Part shown: piece after piece, positions 24,637 to 37,802 of the stretch
Layout: each line of letters opens with the position of its first letter
Position numbering within the stretch: the stretch's first letter is position 1
Source: Nomia melanderi
Taxonomy: Eukaryota; Arthropoda; Insecta; Hymenoptera; Halictidae
Length of the DNA stretch: 64,000 nucleotides
NCBI RefSeq assembly: GCF_051020985.1
Contig: NW_027475141.1
Coordinates: 1,240,001 to 1,304,000 of the forward strand
Reading direction: 5' to 3'
The notes under the pieces: generated by a model
Told to the model about the DNA's origin: nothing
Database searches by the model: none
What the model saw: only the letters and a program-made list of their open reading frames with translations
Translations under genes and position numbers: made by a program

Positions 24637-26630
24637 ATAATTCACTTTGGTTTAGTGCGCTGTCTGTAATAGCACCCGGGATATCACCAGATATATATTG
24701 GATTTTCCCCTGACCCTGATTGTCCGGCCCCATGTGTCGGTGGTTTTCTCGACCCCTGGTGGTCCGAGGTCGATCGCGCTGCACAGATTCATGCGCCAGG
24801 GCCTCCTACAGAAAATGCAGATTGACTTATTGCGCTATCTGTAATAGCACGCGAGATATCACTAGATATATATTGGATTTCCCCTGACCCTGACAGTCTG
24901 GCCCCATGAGACGGTAGTTTTCTCGGCCCCTGGAGGTCCGAGGTCGATCCCGCTGCACAGATTCATGCGCCAGGGCCTCCTACAGAAAATGCAGTTTGAT
25001 TTATTACGCTATCTGTAATAGCACCCGAGATATCACCAGATATATATTGGATTTTTCCTTGACCCTGACAGTCCGACCCCATGAGACGGTGGTTTTCTCG
25101 GCCCCTGGTGGTCGGAGGTCGTTCCCGCTGCACAGATTCATGCGCCAGGGCTTCCTGCAGACAATTCACTTTGGTTTATTGCGCTATCTGTAATAGCACG
25201 CGAGATATCACCAGATATATGCTGGATTTTTACATGACCCTGACTGTCCGATCCCATGAGACGGTGGTTTTCTCGACCCCTGGTGGTCCGAGGTCGATCG
25301 CGCTGCACAGATTCATGCGCCAGGGCCTCCTACAGAAAATGCAGATTGATTTATTGGGCTATCTGTAATAGCATCCGAGATATCACCAGATATATATTGG
25401 ATTTTCCCCTGACCCTGAGTGTCCGGCCGCATGAGTCGGTGGTTTCCTAGGCCCCTGGTGGTCCGAGCTCGTTCCCGCTGCACAGATTCATATGCCAGGG
25501 CCTCCGACAGACAATGCACTTTGATTTATTGCGCTATCTGTAATAGCACCCGAGATATCACCAGATATATATTGGATTTTCCCCTGACCCTGATTGTCCG
25601 GCCCCATGTGTCGGTGGTTTTCTCGGCCCCTGGTGGTCCCAGGTCGATCCCGCTGCACAGATTCATGCGCCAGGGCCTCCTACAGAAAATGCAGTTTGAT
25701 TTATTGCGCTATCTGTAATAGCACCCGAGATATCACAAGATATATATTGGATTTCCCCTGACCCTGACAGTCCGGCCCCATGAGACGGTAGTTTTCTCGG
25801 CCCCTGGTGGTCCGAGGTCGATCCCGCTGCACAGATTCATGCGCCAGGGCCTCCTACAGAAAATGCAGTTTGATCTATTGCGCTATCTGTAATAGCACCC
25901 GAGATATCACCAGATATATATTGGATTTTTCCCTCACCCTGACAGCCCGGCCCCATGTGTCTGTGGATTTCTCGGCCCCTGGTGGTCCGAGGTCGTTCCC
26001 GCTGCACACATTCATGCGCCAGGGCCCCCTGCAGATAATTCACTTTGGTTTAGTGCGCTGTCTGTAATAGACCCCGAGATATCACCAGATATATATTGGA
26101 TTTTTCCCTGACCCTGAGTGTCCGATCCCATGAGACTGTGGTTTTCTCGGCCCCTGGTGGTCCGAGGACGATCCCGCTGCACAGATTCATGCGCCAGGGC
26201 CTCCTACAGACAATGGACTTTGATTTATTGCGCTATCTGTAATAGCATCCGAGATATCACCAGATATATATTGGATTTTCCCCTGACCCTGAGTGTCCGG
26301 CCCCATGAGACGGTAGTTTTCTCGGCACCTGGTGGTCCGAGGTCGTTCCCGCTGCACCGATTCATGCGCTAGGGCCTCCTGCAGACAATGCAATTTGATT
26401 TATTGCGCTATCTATAATAGCACCCGAGATATCACCAGATATATATTGGATTTTCCCCTGACCCTGACACTCCGGCCCCATGAGACGGTGATTTTCTCGG
26501 CCCGTGGTGGTCCGAGGTCGATCCCGCTGCACAGATTCATGCGCCAGGGCCTCCTACAGGCAATGCACTTTGATTTATTGCGCTATCTGTAATAGCACGC
26601 GAGATATCACCAGATATATGCTGGATTTTT

Positions 26631-26670
26631 ACATGACCCTGGGTGACGGATTCCGAATATCTGTTATTTT
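26631..26670 (+). repeat. Class B cassette present in one copy of a duplicated block
   Basis: ACATGACCCTGGGTGACGG with GATTCCGAATATCTGTTA. The unit is within the two monomers missing from the partner block at 29930-32290. Either it was gained here or it was deleted there. Confidence 0.85.
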
Positions 26671-27340
26671 CTCGGCGCCTGGTGGTCCGAGGTCGTTCCT
26701 GCTGCACAGATTCATTCGCCAGTGCCCCCTACAGACAATGCACTTTGATTTATTGCGCTATCTCTAATAGCACCCGAGATATCACCAGATATATATTGCA
26801 TTTTTCCCTGACCCTGACACTCCGGCCCCATGAGACGGTGATTTTCTCGGCCCGTGGTGGTCCGAGGTCGATCCCGCTGCACATATTCATGCGCCAGGGC
26901 CTCCTACAGACAATGCACTTTGATATATTGCGCTATCTCTAATAGCACCCGAGATATCACCAGATATATATTGGATTTTTCCTTGACCCTGACAGTCCGG
27001 CCCCATGTGTCGATGGTTTTCTCGGTCCCTCGTGGTCCGAGGTCGATCCCGCAGAACAGATTCATGCGCCAGGGCCCCCTGCAGATAATTCACTTTGGTT
27101 TAGTGCGCTGTCTGTAATAGCACCCGAGATATCACCAGATATATATTGGATTTTTCCCTGACCCTGAGTGTCCGATCCCATGAGACGGTGGTTTTCTCTT
27201 CCCCTGGTGGTCCGAGGTCGATCCCGCTGCACAGATTCATGCGCTAGGGCCTCCTGCAGACAATGGAATTTGATTTATTGCGCTATCTCTAATACCACCC
27301 GAGATATCACCAGATATATATTGGATTTTTCCCTGACCCT

Positions 27341-27346
27341 GACGAC
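27341..27346 (+). repeat. 3-bp tandem duplication GACGAC inside a monomer
   Basis: This unit reads CCCTGACGACAGTCC where its counterpart at about 31191-31196 reads CCCTGACAGTCC. It makes this unit 178 bp and changes the offset between the two blocks from 3853 to 3850 bp. A private replication-slippage event. Confidence 0.9.
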
Positions 27347-29929
27347 AGTCCGGCCTCATGAGAACGTGATTTTCTCGGCCCCTGGCGGTCTGAGGTCGAT
27401 CCCGCTGCACAGAGTCATGCGCCAGGGCCTCCCACAGACAATGCACTTTGATTTATTGCGCTATCTGTAATAGCACCCGAGATATCACCAGATATATATT
27501 GGATTTTTCCCTGACCCTGAGTGTCCCACCCCATGAGACGGTGGTTCTCTCGGCCCCTGCTGTTCCGAGGTCGTTCCCGCTGCACAGATTCATGCGCCAG
27601 TGCCTCCTACAGACAATGCACTTTGGTTTATTGCGCTATCTCTAATAGCACCCGAGATATCACCAGATATATATTGGATTTTCCCCTGACCCTGATTGTA
27701 CGGCCCCATGTGTCGGTGGTTTTCTCGGCCCCTGGTGGTCCGAGGTCGATCCCGCTGCACAGATTCATGCGCCAGGGCCTCCTACAGAAAATGCACTTTG
27801 ATTTATTGCGCTATCTGTAATAGCACCCGAGATATCACCAGATATATATTGGATTTATCCCTGACCCTGACAGTCCGACCCCATGAGACGGTGGTTTTCT
27901 CGGCCCCTGGTGTCCGAGGTCGTTCCCGCTGTACAGATTCATGCGCCAGGGCGTCCTGCAGACAATGCATTTTGATTTATTTCGCTTTGTCTAATAGCAC
28001 CCGAGATATCACCAGATATATATTGGATTTTTCCCTGACCCTGACAGTCCGGCCCCACGAGACGGTGATTTTCTTGACCCCTGGTGGTCCGAGCTCGATC
28101 CCGCTGCACAGATTCATGCGCCAGGGCCTCCTACAGGCAATGCACTTTGATTTATTGCGCTTTCTCTAATAGCACCCGAGATATCACCAGATATATATTG
28201 GATTTTTCCTTGACCCTGACAGTCCGGCCCCATGAGTCGATGGTTTTCTCGGTCCCTCGTGGTCCGAGGTCGATCCCGCTGCACAGAATCATGAGCCAGG
28301 GCCTCCTATAGATAATTCACTTTGGTTTATTGCGCTATCTCTAATAGCACCGGAGATATCACCAGATATATATTGGATTTTTCCCTCACCCTGACAGCCC
28401 GGCCCCATGTGTCTGTGGATTTCTCGGCCCCTGGTGGTCCGAGGTCGTTCCCGCTGCACACATTCATGCGCCAGGGCCCCCTGCAGATAATTCACTTTGG
28501 TTTAGTGCGCTGTCTGTAATAGACCCCGAGATATAACCAGATATATATTGGATTTTTCCTATGACCCTGACAGTCCGGTCCAATGTGTCGATGGTTTTCT
28601 CGGTCCCTCGTGGTCCGAGGTCGATCCCGCTGCACAGATTCATTCGCCGGAGCCTCCTATAGATAATTCACTTTGGTTTATTGCGCTATCTCTAGTAGCA
28701 CCCGAGATATCACCAGATATATATTGAATTTTTCCCCGACCCTGAGTGTCCGGCCCCATGTGTCGGTGGTTTTCTCGGCCCCTGGTGATCCGTGGTCGAT
28801 CCCGCTGCACAGATTTATGCGCCAGGGCCTTCTACAGACAGTGCACTTTGATTTATTGCGCTATCTGTAATAGCGCCCGAGATATCACCAGATATATATT
28901 GGATTTTTCCCTGACCCTGAGTGTCCGACCCCATGAGACGGTGGTTTTCTCGGCCCCTGGTGGTCCGAGGTCGTTCCCGCTGCACAGATTCATGCGGCAG
29001 GGCCCCCTGCAGATAATTCACTTTGATTTATTGCGCTATCTCTAATAGCACCCGAGATATCACTAGATTCATATTGGATTTTTCCCTGACCCTGACAGTC
29101 CGGCCCCATGAGACTTTGATTTTCTCGGCCCCTGGTGGTCCAAGGTCGATCCCGCTGCACAGATTCAGGCGCCAGGGCCAGCTGCAGGCAATGCACTTTG
29201 GTTTATTGCGCTATCTCTAATAGCACCCGAGATATCACCAGATATATATTGGATTTTTCCCTGACCCTGACAGTCCGGCCCCATGTGTCGGTGGTTATCT
29301 CGGCCCCTGGTGGTCCGAGGTCGTTCCCGCTGCACTGATTCCTGCGCCAGGGCCTCCTACAGACAATGCACTTTGGTTTATTGCGCTATCTCTAATAGCA
29401 CCCGAGATATCACCAGATATATATTGGATTTTTCCCTGACCCTGACAGTCCGGCCCCATGAGGCGGTGATTTTCTCGGCCCCTGGTGGTCCGAAGTCGTT
29501 CCCACTGCACACATTCATGCGCTAGGGCCTCCTGCAGACAATGCACTTTGATTTATTGCGCTATCTCTAATAGCACCCGAGATATCACCAGATATATATT
29601 GGATTTTCCCCTGACCCTGATTGTCCGGCCCCATGTGTCGGTGGTTTTCTCGGCCCCTGGTGGTCCGAGGTCGATCCCGCTGCACAGATTCATGCGCCAG
29701 GGCCTCCTACAGAAAATGCAGTTTGATTTATTGCGCTATCTCTATTAGCACCCGAGATATCACCAGATATATATTGGATTTTTCCTTGACCCTGACAGTC
29801 CGGCCCCATGAGTCGATGGTTTTCTCGGTCCCTCGTGGTCCGAGGTCGATCCCGCTGCACAGATTCATGCGCCAGGGCCTCCTATAGATAATTCACTTTG
29901 GTTTATTGCGCTATCTCTAATAGCACCGG

Positions 29930-32290
29930 AGATATCACCAGATATATATTGGATTTTTCCCTCACCCTGACAGCCCGGCCCCATGTGTCTGTGGATTTCT
30001 CGGCCCCTGGTGGTCCGAGGTCGTTCCCGCTGCACACATTCATGCGCCAGGGCCCCCTGCAGATAATTCACTTTGGTTTAGTGCGCTGTCTGTAATAGAC
30101 CCCGAGATATCACCAGATATACATTGGATTTTTCCCTGACCCTGAGTGTCCGATCCCATGAGACGGTGGTTTTCTCGGCCCCTGGTGGTCCGAGGACGAT
30201 CCCGCTGCACAGATTCGTGCGCCAGGGCCTCCTACAGACAATGCACTTTGATTTATTGCCCTATCTGTAATAGCACCCGAGATATCACCAGATATATATT
30301 TGATTTTACCCTGACCCTGAGTGTCCGATCCCATGAGACGGTGGTTTTCTCGGACCCTGGTGGTCCGAGGACGATCCCGCTGCACAGATTCATGCGCTAG
30401 GCCCTCCTGCAGACAATGGACTTTGATTTATTGCGCTATCTGTAATAGCATCCGAGATATCACCAGATATATATTGGATTTTCCCCTGACCCTGAGTGTC
30501 CGGCCCCATGAGACGGTAGTTTTCTCGGCACCTGGTGGTCCGAGGTCGTTCCCGCTGCACCGATTCATGCGCTAGGGCCTCCTGCAGACAATGCAATTTG
30601 ATTTATTGCGCTATCTCTAATAGCACCCGAGATATCACCAGATATATATTGCATTTTTCCCTGACCCTGACACTCCGGCCCCATGAGACGGTGATTTTCT
30701 TGGCCCGTGGTGGTCCGAGGTCGATCCCGCTGCACATATTCATGCGCCAGGGCCTCCTACAGACAATGCACTTTGATTTATTGCGCTATCTCTAATAGCA
30801 CCCGAGATATCACCAGATATATATTGGATTTTTCCTTGACCCTGACAGTCCGGCCCCATGTGTCGATGGTTTTCTCGGTCCCTCGTGGTCCGAGGTCGAT
30901 CCCGCTGCACAGATTCATGCGACAGGGCCCCCTGCAGATAATTCACTTTGGTTTAGTGCGCTGTCTGTAATAGCACCCGAGATATCACCAGATATATATT
31001 GGATTTTTCCCTGACCCTGAGTGACCGATCCCATGAGACGGTGGTTTTCTCGGCCCCTGGTGGTCCGAGGTCGATCCCGCTGCACTGATTCATGCGCTAG
31101 GGCCTCCTGCAGACAATGGAATTTGATTTATTGCGCTATCTCTAATACCACCCGAGATATCACCAGATATATATTGGATTATTCCCTGACCCTGACAGTC
31201 CGGCCTCATGAGACAGTGATTTTCTCGGCCCCTGGTGGTCTGAGGTCGATCCCGCTGCACAGATTCATGCGCCAGGGCCTCCCACAGACAATGCACTTTG
31301 ATTTATTGCGCTATCTGTAATAGCACCCGAGATATCACCAGATATATATTGGATTTTTCCCTGACCCTGAGTGTCCCACCCCATGAGACGGTGGTCCTCT
31401 GGGCCCCTGCTGTTCCGAGGTCGTTCCCGCTGCACAGATTCATGCGCCAGTGCCTCCTACAGACAATGCACTTTGGTTTATTGCGCTATCTCTAATAGCA
31501 CCCGAGATATCACCAGATATATATTGGATTTTTCCTTGACCCTGACAGTCCGGCCACATGAGACGGTGATTTTCTCGGCCCCTGGTGGTCCGAGGTCGTT
31601 CCCATTGCACAGTTTCATGCGCTAGGGCCTCCTGCAGACAATGCACTTTGATTTATTGCCCTATCTCTAATAGCACCCGAGATATCACCAGATATATATT
31701 GGATTTATCCCTGACCCTGACAGTCCGACCCCATGAGACGGTGGTTTTCTCGGCCCCTGGTGTCCGAGGTCGTTCCCGCTGTACAGATTTATGCGCCAGG
31801 GCGTCCTGCAGACAATGCACTTTGATCTATTTCGCTATGTCTAATAGCACCCGAGATATCACCAGATATATATTGGATTTTTCCCTGACCCTGACAGTCC
31901 GGCCCCACGAGACGGTGATTTTCTCGACCCCTGGAGGTCCGAGGTCGATCCTGCTGCACAGATTCATGCGCCAGGGCCTCCTACAGACAATGAACTTTGA
32001 TTTATTGCGTTAACTCTAATAGCACCCGAGATATAACCAGATATATATTGGATTTTTCCTATGACCCTGACAGTCCGGCCCAATGTGTCGATGGTTTTCT
32101 CGGTCCCTCGTGGTCCGAGGTCGATCCCGCTGCACAGATTCATTCGCCGGGGCCTCCTATAGATAATTCACTTTGGTTTATTGCGCTATCTCTAGTAGCA
32201 CCCGAGATATCACCAGATATATATTGAATTTTTCCCCGACCCTGAGTTCCGGCCCCATGTGTCGGTGGTTTTCTCGGCCCCTGGTGGTCC
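29930..32290 (+). repeat. 2.36-kb relative of 25900-28790, three units shorter
   Basis: It has one extra unit near 30146-30320. It lacks a two-unit piece equivalent to 26412-26767 (which in the longer copy includes the class B unit at 26631) and a further two units equivalent to about 28150-28530. Lengths change only in whole monomers, so the repeat register is preserved at every junction. Confidence 0.82.
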
Positions 32291-34716
32291 GAGGCCGTTC
32301 CCGCTGCACAGACTCATGCGCAAGTTAATCATACGGACAAGTCACTTTGATTTGTTGCGCTATCACTAATAGCACACGAGATATCACCAGATATATATTG
32401 GATTTTACCCTGACCCTTAGTACCCGGTCCCATGAGTAGGTGGTTTTCTCGGCCCCTGGTGGTCCGAGGTCGTTCCCGCTGCACAGATTCATGCGCAAGG
32501 GCCTCATACCGACAATGCACTTTGATTTATTGCGCTATTTCTAATAGCACCCGAGATATCACCAGATATATATTGGATTTTACCCTGACCCTTAGTATCC
32601 GGCCCCATGAGTCGGTGGTTTTCTCGGCCCCTGGTGGTCCGAGGTCGTTCCCGCTGCACAGATTCATGCGCAAGGGCCTCATACCGACAATGCACTTTGA
32701 TTTATTGCGCTATCTCTAATAGCACCCGAGATATCACCAGGTATATACTGGATTTTTACATGACCTTGGGTGACGGATACCGAAAATCTGTAATTTTCTC
32801 GGCCCCTGGTGGTCCGAGGTCGATCCCGCTGCACAGATTCAGGCGCCAGGGCCTCCTATAGACAATGCACTTTGATTTATTGCGCTGTCTGTAATAGCAC
32901 CCTAGAAAGAACCATATATATGCTGGATTTTTACATGTCCTTGGGTGTCCGGCCCCATGAGTCAGTGGTTTTCTCGGCCCCTGATGGTCCGAGGTCGCTA
33001 CCGCTGCACAGATTCATGCGCCTGGGCCTCCTTCAGGCAATGCACTTTGGTTTATTGCGCTATCTCTAATAGCACCCGAGATATCACCAGATATATGCTG
33101 GATTTTTCCCTGACCGTGAGTGTCCGGCCCCATGTGTCGGTGGTTTTCTCGGCCCCTGGTGGTCCGAAGTCTATCCCGCTGCACAGATTCATGCGCCAGG
33201 GCATACTGCAGACAGTGCACTTTGATTTGTCGCGCTATCTGTAATAGCACCCGAGATATCATCAGATACATTCTGGATTTTTACATGACCTTGGGCGTCC
33301 GGACCCATGCGTCCGCGGTTTTCTCGACCACTGGTGGTCCGAGGTCGTTCCCGCTGCACAGACTCATGCGCCAGGGCCTCCTATAGACAATGCACTTTGG
33401 TTTATTGCGCTATCTGTAATAGCACCCGAGATACCACCAGATATATATTGGATTTTTCCCTGACCCTGACAATCCGGCCCTACGAGACGGTGATCTTCTC
33501 GGCCCCTGGTCATCCGAGATCGTTCCCGCTGCGCAGAATCATGCGCCAGGGCCTCCTGCAGACAATGCACTTTGATTTATTGCGCTATCTCTAATGGCAA
33601 CCGAGATATCATCAGATACATCCTGGGTTTTTACATGACCTTGGGTGTCCGGCGCCACGAGACGGTGGTTTTCTCGGCCCCTAGTGGTCCGAGGTCGTTG
33701 CCGCTGCCCAGATTCATGCGCCAGGGCCTCCTACAGACAATGCACTTTGATTTATTGTGCTATCCGTAATAGCTCCGGAGATATCACCAGATATATATTG
33801 GATTTTTCCCTGACCCTGAATGTCCGGCCCAATGAGACGGTGGTTTTCTCGGCCCCTGGTGGTCCGAGGTCGTCCCCGCTGCACAGATTCATGCGCCAGG
33901 GCCTCCTGCAGATAATTCTCTTTGGTTTATTGCGATATCTGTAATAGCACCCGAGATATAAATAGATATATATTGGATTTTTCCCTGACCCTGAGTGTCC
34001 GGCCCCATGAGACTGTGGTTTTCTCGGCCCCTGGTGGTCCGAGGTCGTTCCCGCTGCACAGATTCATGCGCCAGGGCCTCCTGCAGATAATTCACTTTGG
34101 TTTATTGCGCTATCTATAATAGCACCCGAGATATCACCATATATATATTGGATTTTTCCCTGACCCTGAGTGTCCGGCCCCATGAGACTGTGGTTTTCTC
34201 GGCCAATGGTGGTCCGAGGTTGTTCCCGCTGACCAGATTCATGCGCAAGGGCCTCCAACAGACAATGCGCTTTGATTTATTGCGCTATCTGTAATAGCAC
34301 CCGAGAAAGCACCATATATATACTGGATATTTACATGACTTTGCGTGTCGGATACGGAAAATCTGTAATTTTCTCGGCCCCTGGTGGCCCGATGTCGTTC
34401 CTGCTGCACAGATTCATGCGCAAGGGCCTCCTACGGACAATGCAATTTGGTTTATTGCGCTATCTATAATAGCACGCGAGATATAACCGGATATACATTG
34501 GATTTTCCCCTGACCCTGAGTGTCCGGCCCCATGAGACGGTGGTTTTCTCGGCCAATGGTGGTCCGAGGTCGTTCCCGCTGACCAGATTCATGCGCAAGG
34601 GCCTCCTACAGACAATGCACTTTGATTTATTGCGCAATCTGTAATAGCACCCGAGATGTCACCAGATATATATTGGATTTTTCCCTGAGCCTGAGTGTCC
34701 GGCGCCGTGAGACGGT
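32291..34716 (+). repeat. Most diverged zone, with A/B hybrid units
   Basis: About 14 units with many private changes: CAAGTTAATCATACGG near 32330, TTAGTACCCGGTCCC, CACCCTAGAAAGAACC near 32900, CATCAGATACATTCTGG, and GACCAGATTC for GCACAGATTC. I found no near-identical partner elsewhere in the window for most of it. Full B cassettes are at 32758-32797 and 34333-34372; hybrids with a B head and A core are near 32930, 33280 and 33628. The zone separates class-A-dominated sequence on the left from B-containing HOR sequence on the right. Confidence 0.75.
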
Positions 34717-36788
34717 GGTTTTCTCGGCTCCTGGTGGTCCGAGGTCGTTTCCGCTGCACAGATTCATGCGCCAGGGCCTCCTGGAGACAATGCACTGTGA
34801 TTTATTGCCCTATCTGTAATAGCACCCGAGATATCACCAGATATATATTGGATTTTCCCCTGACCCTGCGGCTCCGGCCCCATGAGACGGTTGTTTTCTC
34901 GGCCCCTGGAGGTCCGAGCTCGTTCTCGCTGGCCAGATTCATGCGCCAGGGCCTCCTACAGACAATGCACTTTGATTTATTGCGCTATCTCTACTAGCAC
35001 CCGAGATATCACCAGATATATATTGGATTTTTCCCTGACCCTGAGTGCCCGGCCGCATGAGACGGTGGTTTTCTCGGCCCCTGGTGGTCCGAGGTTGTTC
35101 CCGCTGCACAGATTCATGCGCCAGGGCCTCCTGCAGACAATTCACTTTGGTTTACTGCGCTATCTCTAATAGCACCCGACTTATCACCAGATATATATTG
35201 GATTTTTCCCTGACCCTGAGTGCCCGGCCCCATGTGTCGGTGGTTTTCTCGGCCCCTGGTGGTCCGAGGTCGATCTCGCTGCACAGATTCATGCGCTAGG
35301 GCCCTCTGCAGACAATGCAATTTGATATATCGCGCTATCTGTAATAGCACCCGAGATATCACCAGATATATATTGGTTTTTTCCCCGACCCTGAGTGTGC
35401 GGCCCCATGAGACGGTGGTTTTCGCGGCCCCTGTTGGTCCGAGCTCGTTCTCGCTGGCCAGATTCATGCGCCAGGGCCTCCTGCAGATAATTCACTTTTA
35501 TTTATCGCGCTATCTCTAATAGCACCCGAGATATCACCAGATATATATTGGATTTTTCCTGACCCCGAGCGTCCGGAACCATGAGACGGTGGGTTTCTCG
35601 GCCCCTGGCGGTCCCAGGTCGTTCCCGCTGCACAGATTCATGCGCCAGGGCCTCCTACAGACAATGAACTTTGGTTTATTGCGCTATCTCTAATAGCACC
35701 CGAGATATCACCAGATATATATAGGATTTTTCCCCGACCCTGAGTGTCCGAACCCATGTGACGGTGGTCTTCTCGGCTCCTGGTGGTCCGAGGTCGTTCC
35801 CTCTGCACAGATTCATGCGCCAGGGCCTCCTGCAGACAATGCACTTTGGTTTCTTGCGCTATCTCTAATAGCACCCGAGATATCACAAGATATATATTGG
35901 ATTTTTCCCTGACCCTGACAGTCCGGCCCCATGAGACGGTGACTTTCTCGGCCCCTGGTGGTCCGAGGTCGATCCCGCTCCTCAGATTCATGCGCCAGGG
36001 CCTCGTACAGACAATGCACTTTGATTTATTGCGCTATCTGTAATAGCACCCGAGATATCACCAGATATATGTTGGATTTTTCCCTGACCCTGAGTGTCCG
36101 ACTCCATGAGACGGTGGTTTTCTCGGCCCCTGGTGGTCCGTGGTCGTTCCCGCTGCACAGATTCCTGCGCCAGGGCCTCCTACAGACAATGCACTTTGAT
36201 TTATTGCGCTATCTGTAATAGCACCCGGGATATCACCATATATATATTTGATTTTTCCCCGACCCTGACAGTCCGGCCCCATATGCCGGTGCTTTTCTCG
36301 GCCCCTGGTGGTCCGACGTCGTTACCGCTGCACAGATTCATGCGCCAGGGCCTCCAGCAGACAATGCACTTTGATCTATTTCGCTATCTGTCATAGCACC
36401 CGAGAAAGCTCCATATATATGCTGGATTTTTACATGACTTTGGGTGACGGATACCGAAAATCTGTAATTTTCTCGGCCCCTGGTGGTCCGAGGTCGTTCC
36501 CTCTGCACAGATTCATGCGCCCGGGCCTCCTGCAGATTATTCACTTTGGTTTATTGCGCTATCTCTAATAGCACCAGAGATATCACCAGATATATATTGG
36601 ATTTTTCCCCGAACCTAACTGTCCGGCCCCATGAGACGGTGGTTTTCTCGGACCCTGGTGATCCGAGGACGTTCCCGCTGCCCAGAATCATGCGCCAGGG
36701 CCTCCTACAGACAATGCACTTTGATTTATTGCGCTATCTGTAATAGCACCCGAGAAAGCTCCATATATATGCTGGATTTTTACATGAC
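34717..36788 (+). repeat. 2.07-kb block, resident copy (partner 41716-43787)
   Basis: About 12 units with distinctive variants: TTTCTCGGCTCC, CCCTGCGGCTCC, CCCGACTTATCACC, TTGGTTTTTTCCCC, GTCCGGAACCATG, GCTCCTCAGATTC and CCCCATATGCCGG. The partner is 6999 bp away (40 units minus 1 bp), and the only mismatch I noticed was at 36576 (A against C). The left edge lies in TTTTCTCGGCTCC. The right edge is exactly at ACATGAC of a class B cassette, after which T (36789) differs from A (43788). Confidence 0.9.
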
Positions 36789-37627
36789 TTTGGGTGACGG
36801 ATACCGAAAATCTGTAATTTTCTCGGCCCCTGGTGGTCCGAGGTCGTTCCCGCTGCACAGATTCATGCGCCAGGGTCTCCTGCAGATAATTCACTTTGGT
36901 TTATTGCGCTATCTCTAATAGCACCCGAGATATCACTAGATATATATTTGATTTTTCCCTGACCTTGAGTGTCCGGCCCCATGAGACGGTGGTTTTCTCG
37001 GCCCCTCGTGGTCCGCGGTCGTTCCCGCTACACAGATTCATGCGCCTGGGCCTCCTCCAGATAATTCACTTTGGTTTATTGCGCTATCTCTAATAGCACC
37101 CGACATATCACCACATTTTATATTGGATTTTCCCCTGACCCTGAATGTCCGGCCCCATGTGACGGTGGTTTTCTCGGCCCCTGGTGGTCCGAGGTCGTTC
37201 CCGCTGCACAGATTCATGCGCCCGGGCCTCCTGCAGATTATTCACTTTGGTTTATTGCGCTATCTCTAACAGCACCCGAGATATCACCAGATATATATTG
37301 GATTTTTCCCCGAACCTAACTGTCCGGCCCCATGAGACGGTGGTTTTCTCGGACCCTGGTGATCCGAGGTCGTTCCCGCTGCACAGATTCATGCGCCAGG
37401 GCCTCCTACAGACAATGCACTTTGATTTATTGCGCTATCTGTAATAGCACCCGAGATATCACCAGATATATCTTGGATTTTTCCCTGACCGTGAGTGTCC
37501 GGCCCCATGAGACGGTGGTTTTCTCGGCCCCCGGTGGTCCGAGGACGCTCCTGCTGCCCAGAATCATGCGCCAGGGCCTCCTACAGACAATGCACTTTGA
37601 TTTATTGCGCTATCTGTAATAGCACCC

Positions 37628-37802
37628 GAGAAAGCTCCATATATATGCTGGATTTTTACATGACTTTGGGTGACGGATACCGAAAATCTGTAATTTTCTC
37701 GGCCCCTGGTGGACCGATGTCTTTCCTGCTGCACAGATTCATGCGCAAGGGCCTCCTACGGACAGTGCACTTTCATTTATTGCGATATCTCTAATAGCAC
37801 CC
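37628..37802 (+). repeat. Representative class B monomer (divergent 40-bp cassette)
   Basis: This unit has the same length and same flanks as class A, but positions 31-70 are replaced by a different 40-bp segment with ACATGACTTTGGGTGACGG and then ATACCGAAAATCTGTAA. Aligned without gaps it matches the class A cassette at only about 22 of 40 positions by hand count, while the rest of the unit is as conserved as any neighbour. B units also tend to carry linked changes: ATATATGCTGG instead of ATATATATTGG, often GAGAAAGC in place of GAGATATC, and TTCCTGCTGCAC instead of TTCCCGCTGCAC. Dyad 71-91 is retained. B units are interspersed singly or in adjacent pairs among A units. Confidence 0.9.

Larger units (their letters stand above)
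11937..24640 (+). repeat. Central-left mosaic, no single higher-order period
   Basis: About 73 class A units. Several blocks recur out of order: 12805-14303 with 16650-18323, 14450-15378 with 20393-21321, 15018-15378 with 18339-18699, 19205-19845 with 22875-23515, and 21310-22190 with 23756-24636. Offsets are near-integer multiples of the unit. Two class B units appear at 21387 and 23833. No non-satellite sequence is present. Confidence 0.82.
25900..28790 (+). repeat. 2.9-kb block, longer copy (partner 29930-32290)
   Basis: The partner matches in order but with stepwise offset changes: 4028 bp to about 26140, 4203 bp to about 26411, about 3850 bp from 26768 to about 28150, and 3500 bp from 28530. 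Each step is a whole number of units (+1, -2, -2). Shared rare markers are TAATACCACC, GTCCCACCCCATGAG, a GGTGTCCGAGG deletion unit, TTTTTCCTATGACC and CTAGTAGCACC. Single-base differences are modest. Confidence 0.83.
24640..32290 (+). repeat. Central segment with a 2.9-kb block and its shortened relative
   Basis: About 44 units, almost all class A. Units rich in CACTCCGGCCCC, GGCCCGTGGTGG, TCGATGGTTTTCTCGGTCCC and CCCTCACCCTGACAGCCC predominate. The only class B unit is at 26631, and an A/B hybrid lies at 25232. Nothing other than satellite is seen. Confidence 0.82.

Noticed and set aside
27696..28169. Open frame of 157 codons on the plus strand
   Set aside because: It is satellite sequence read through a 1-bp shortened unit (GGTGTCCGAGG near 27908), which keeps one frame open longer. 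The same peptide pieces appear in other frames throughout the array, the unit is not a multiple of three, and no start signal, codon bias or domain is visible.
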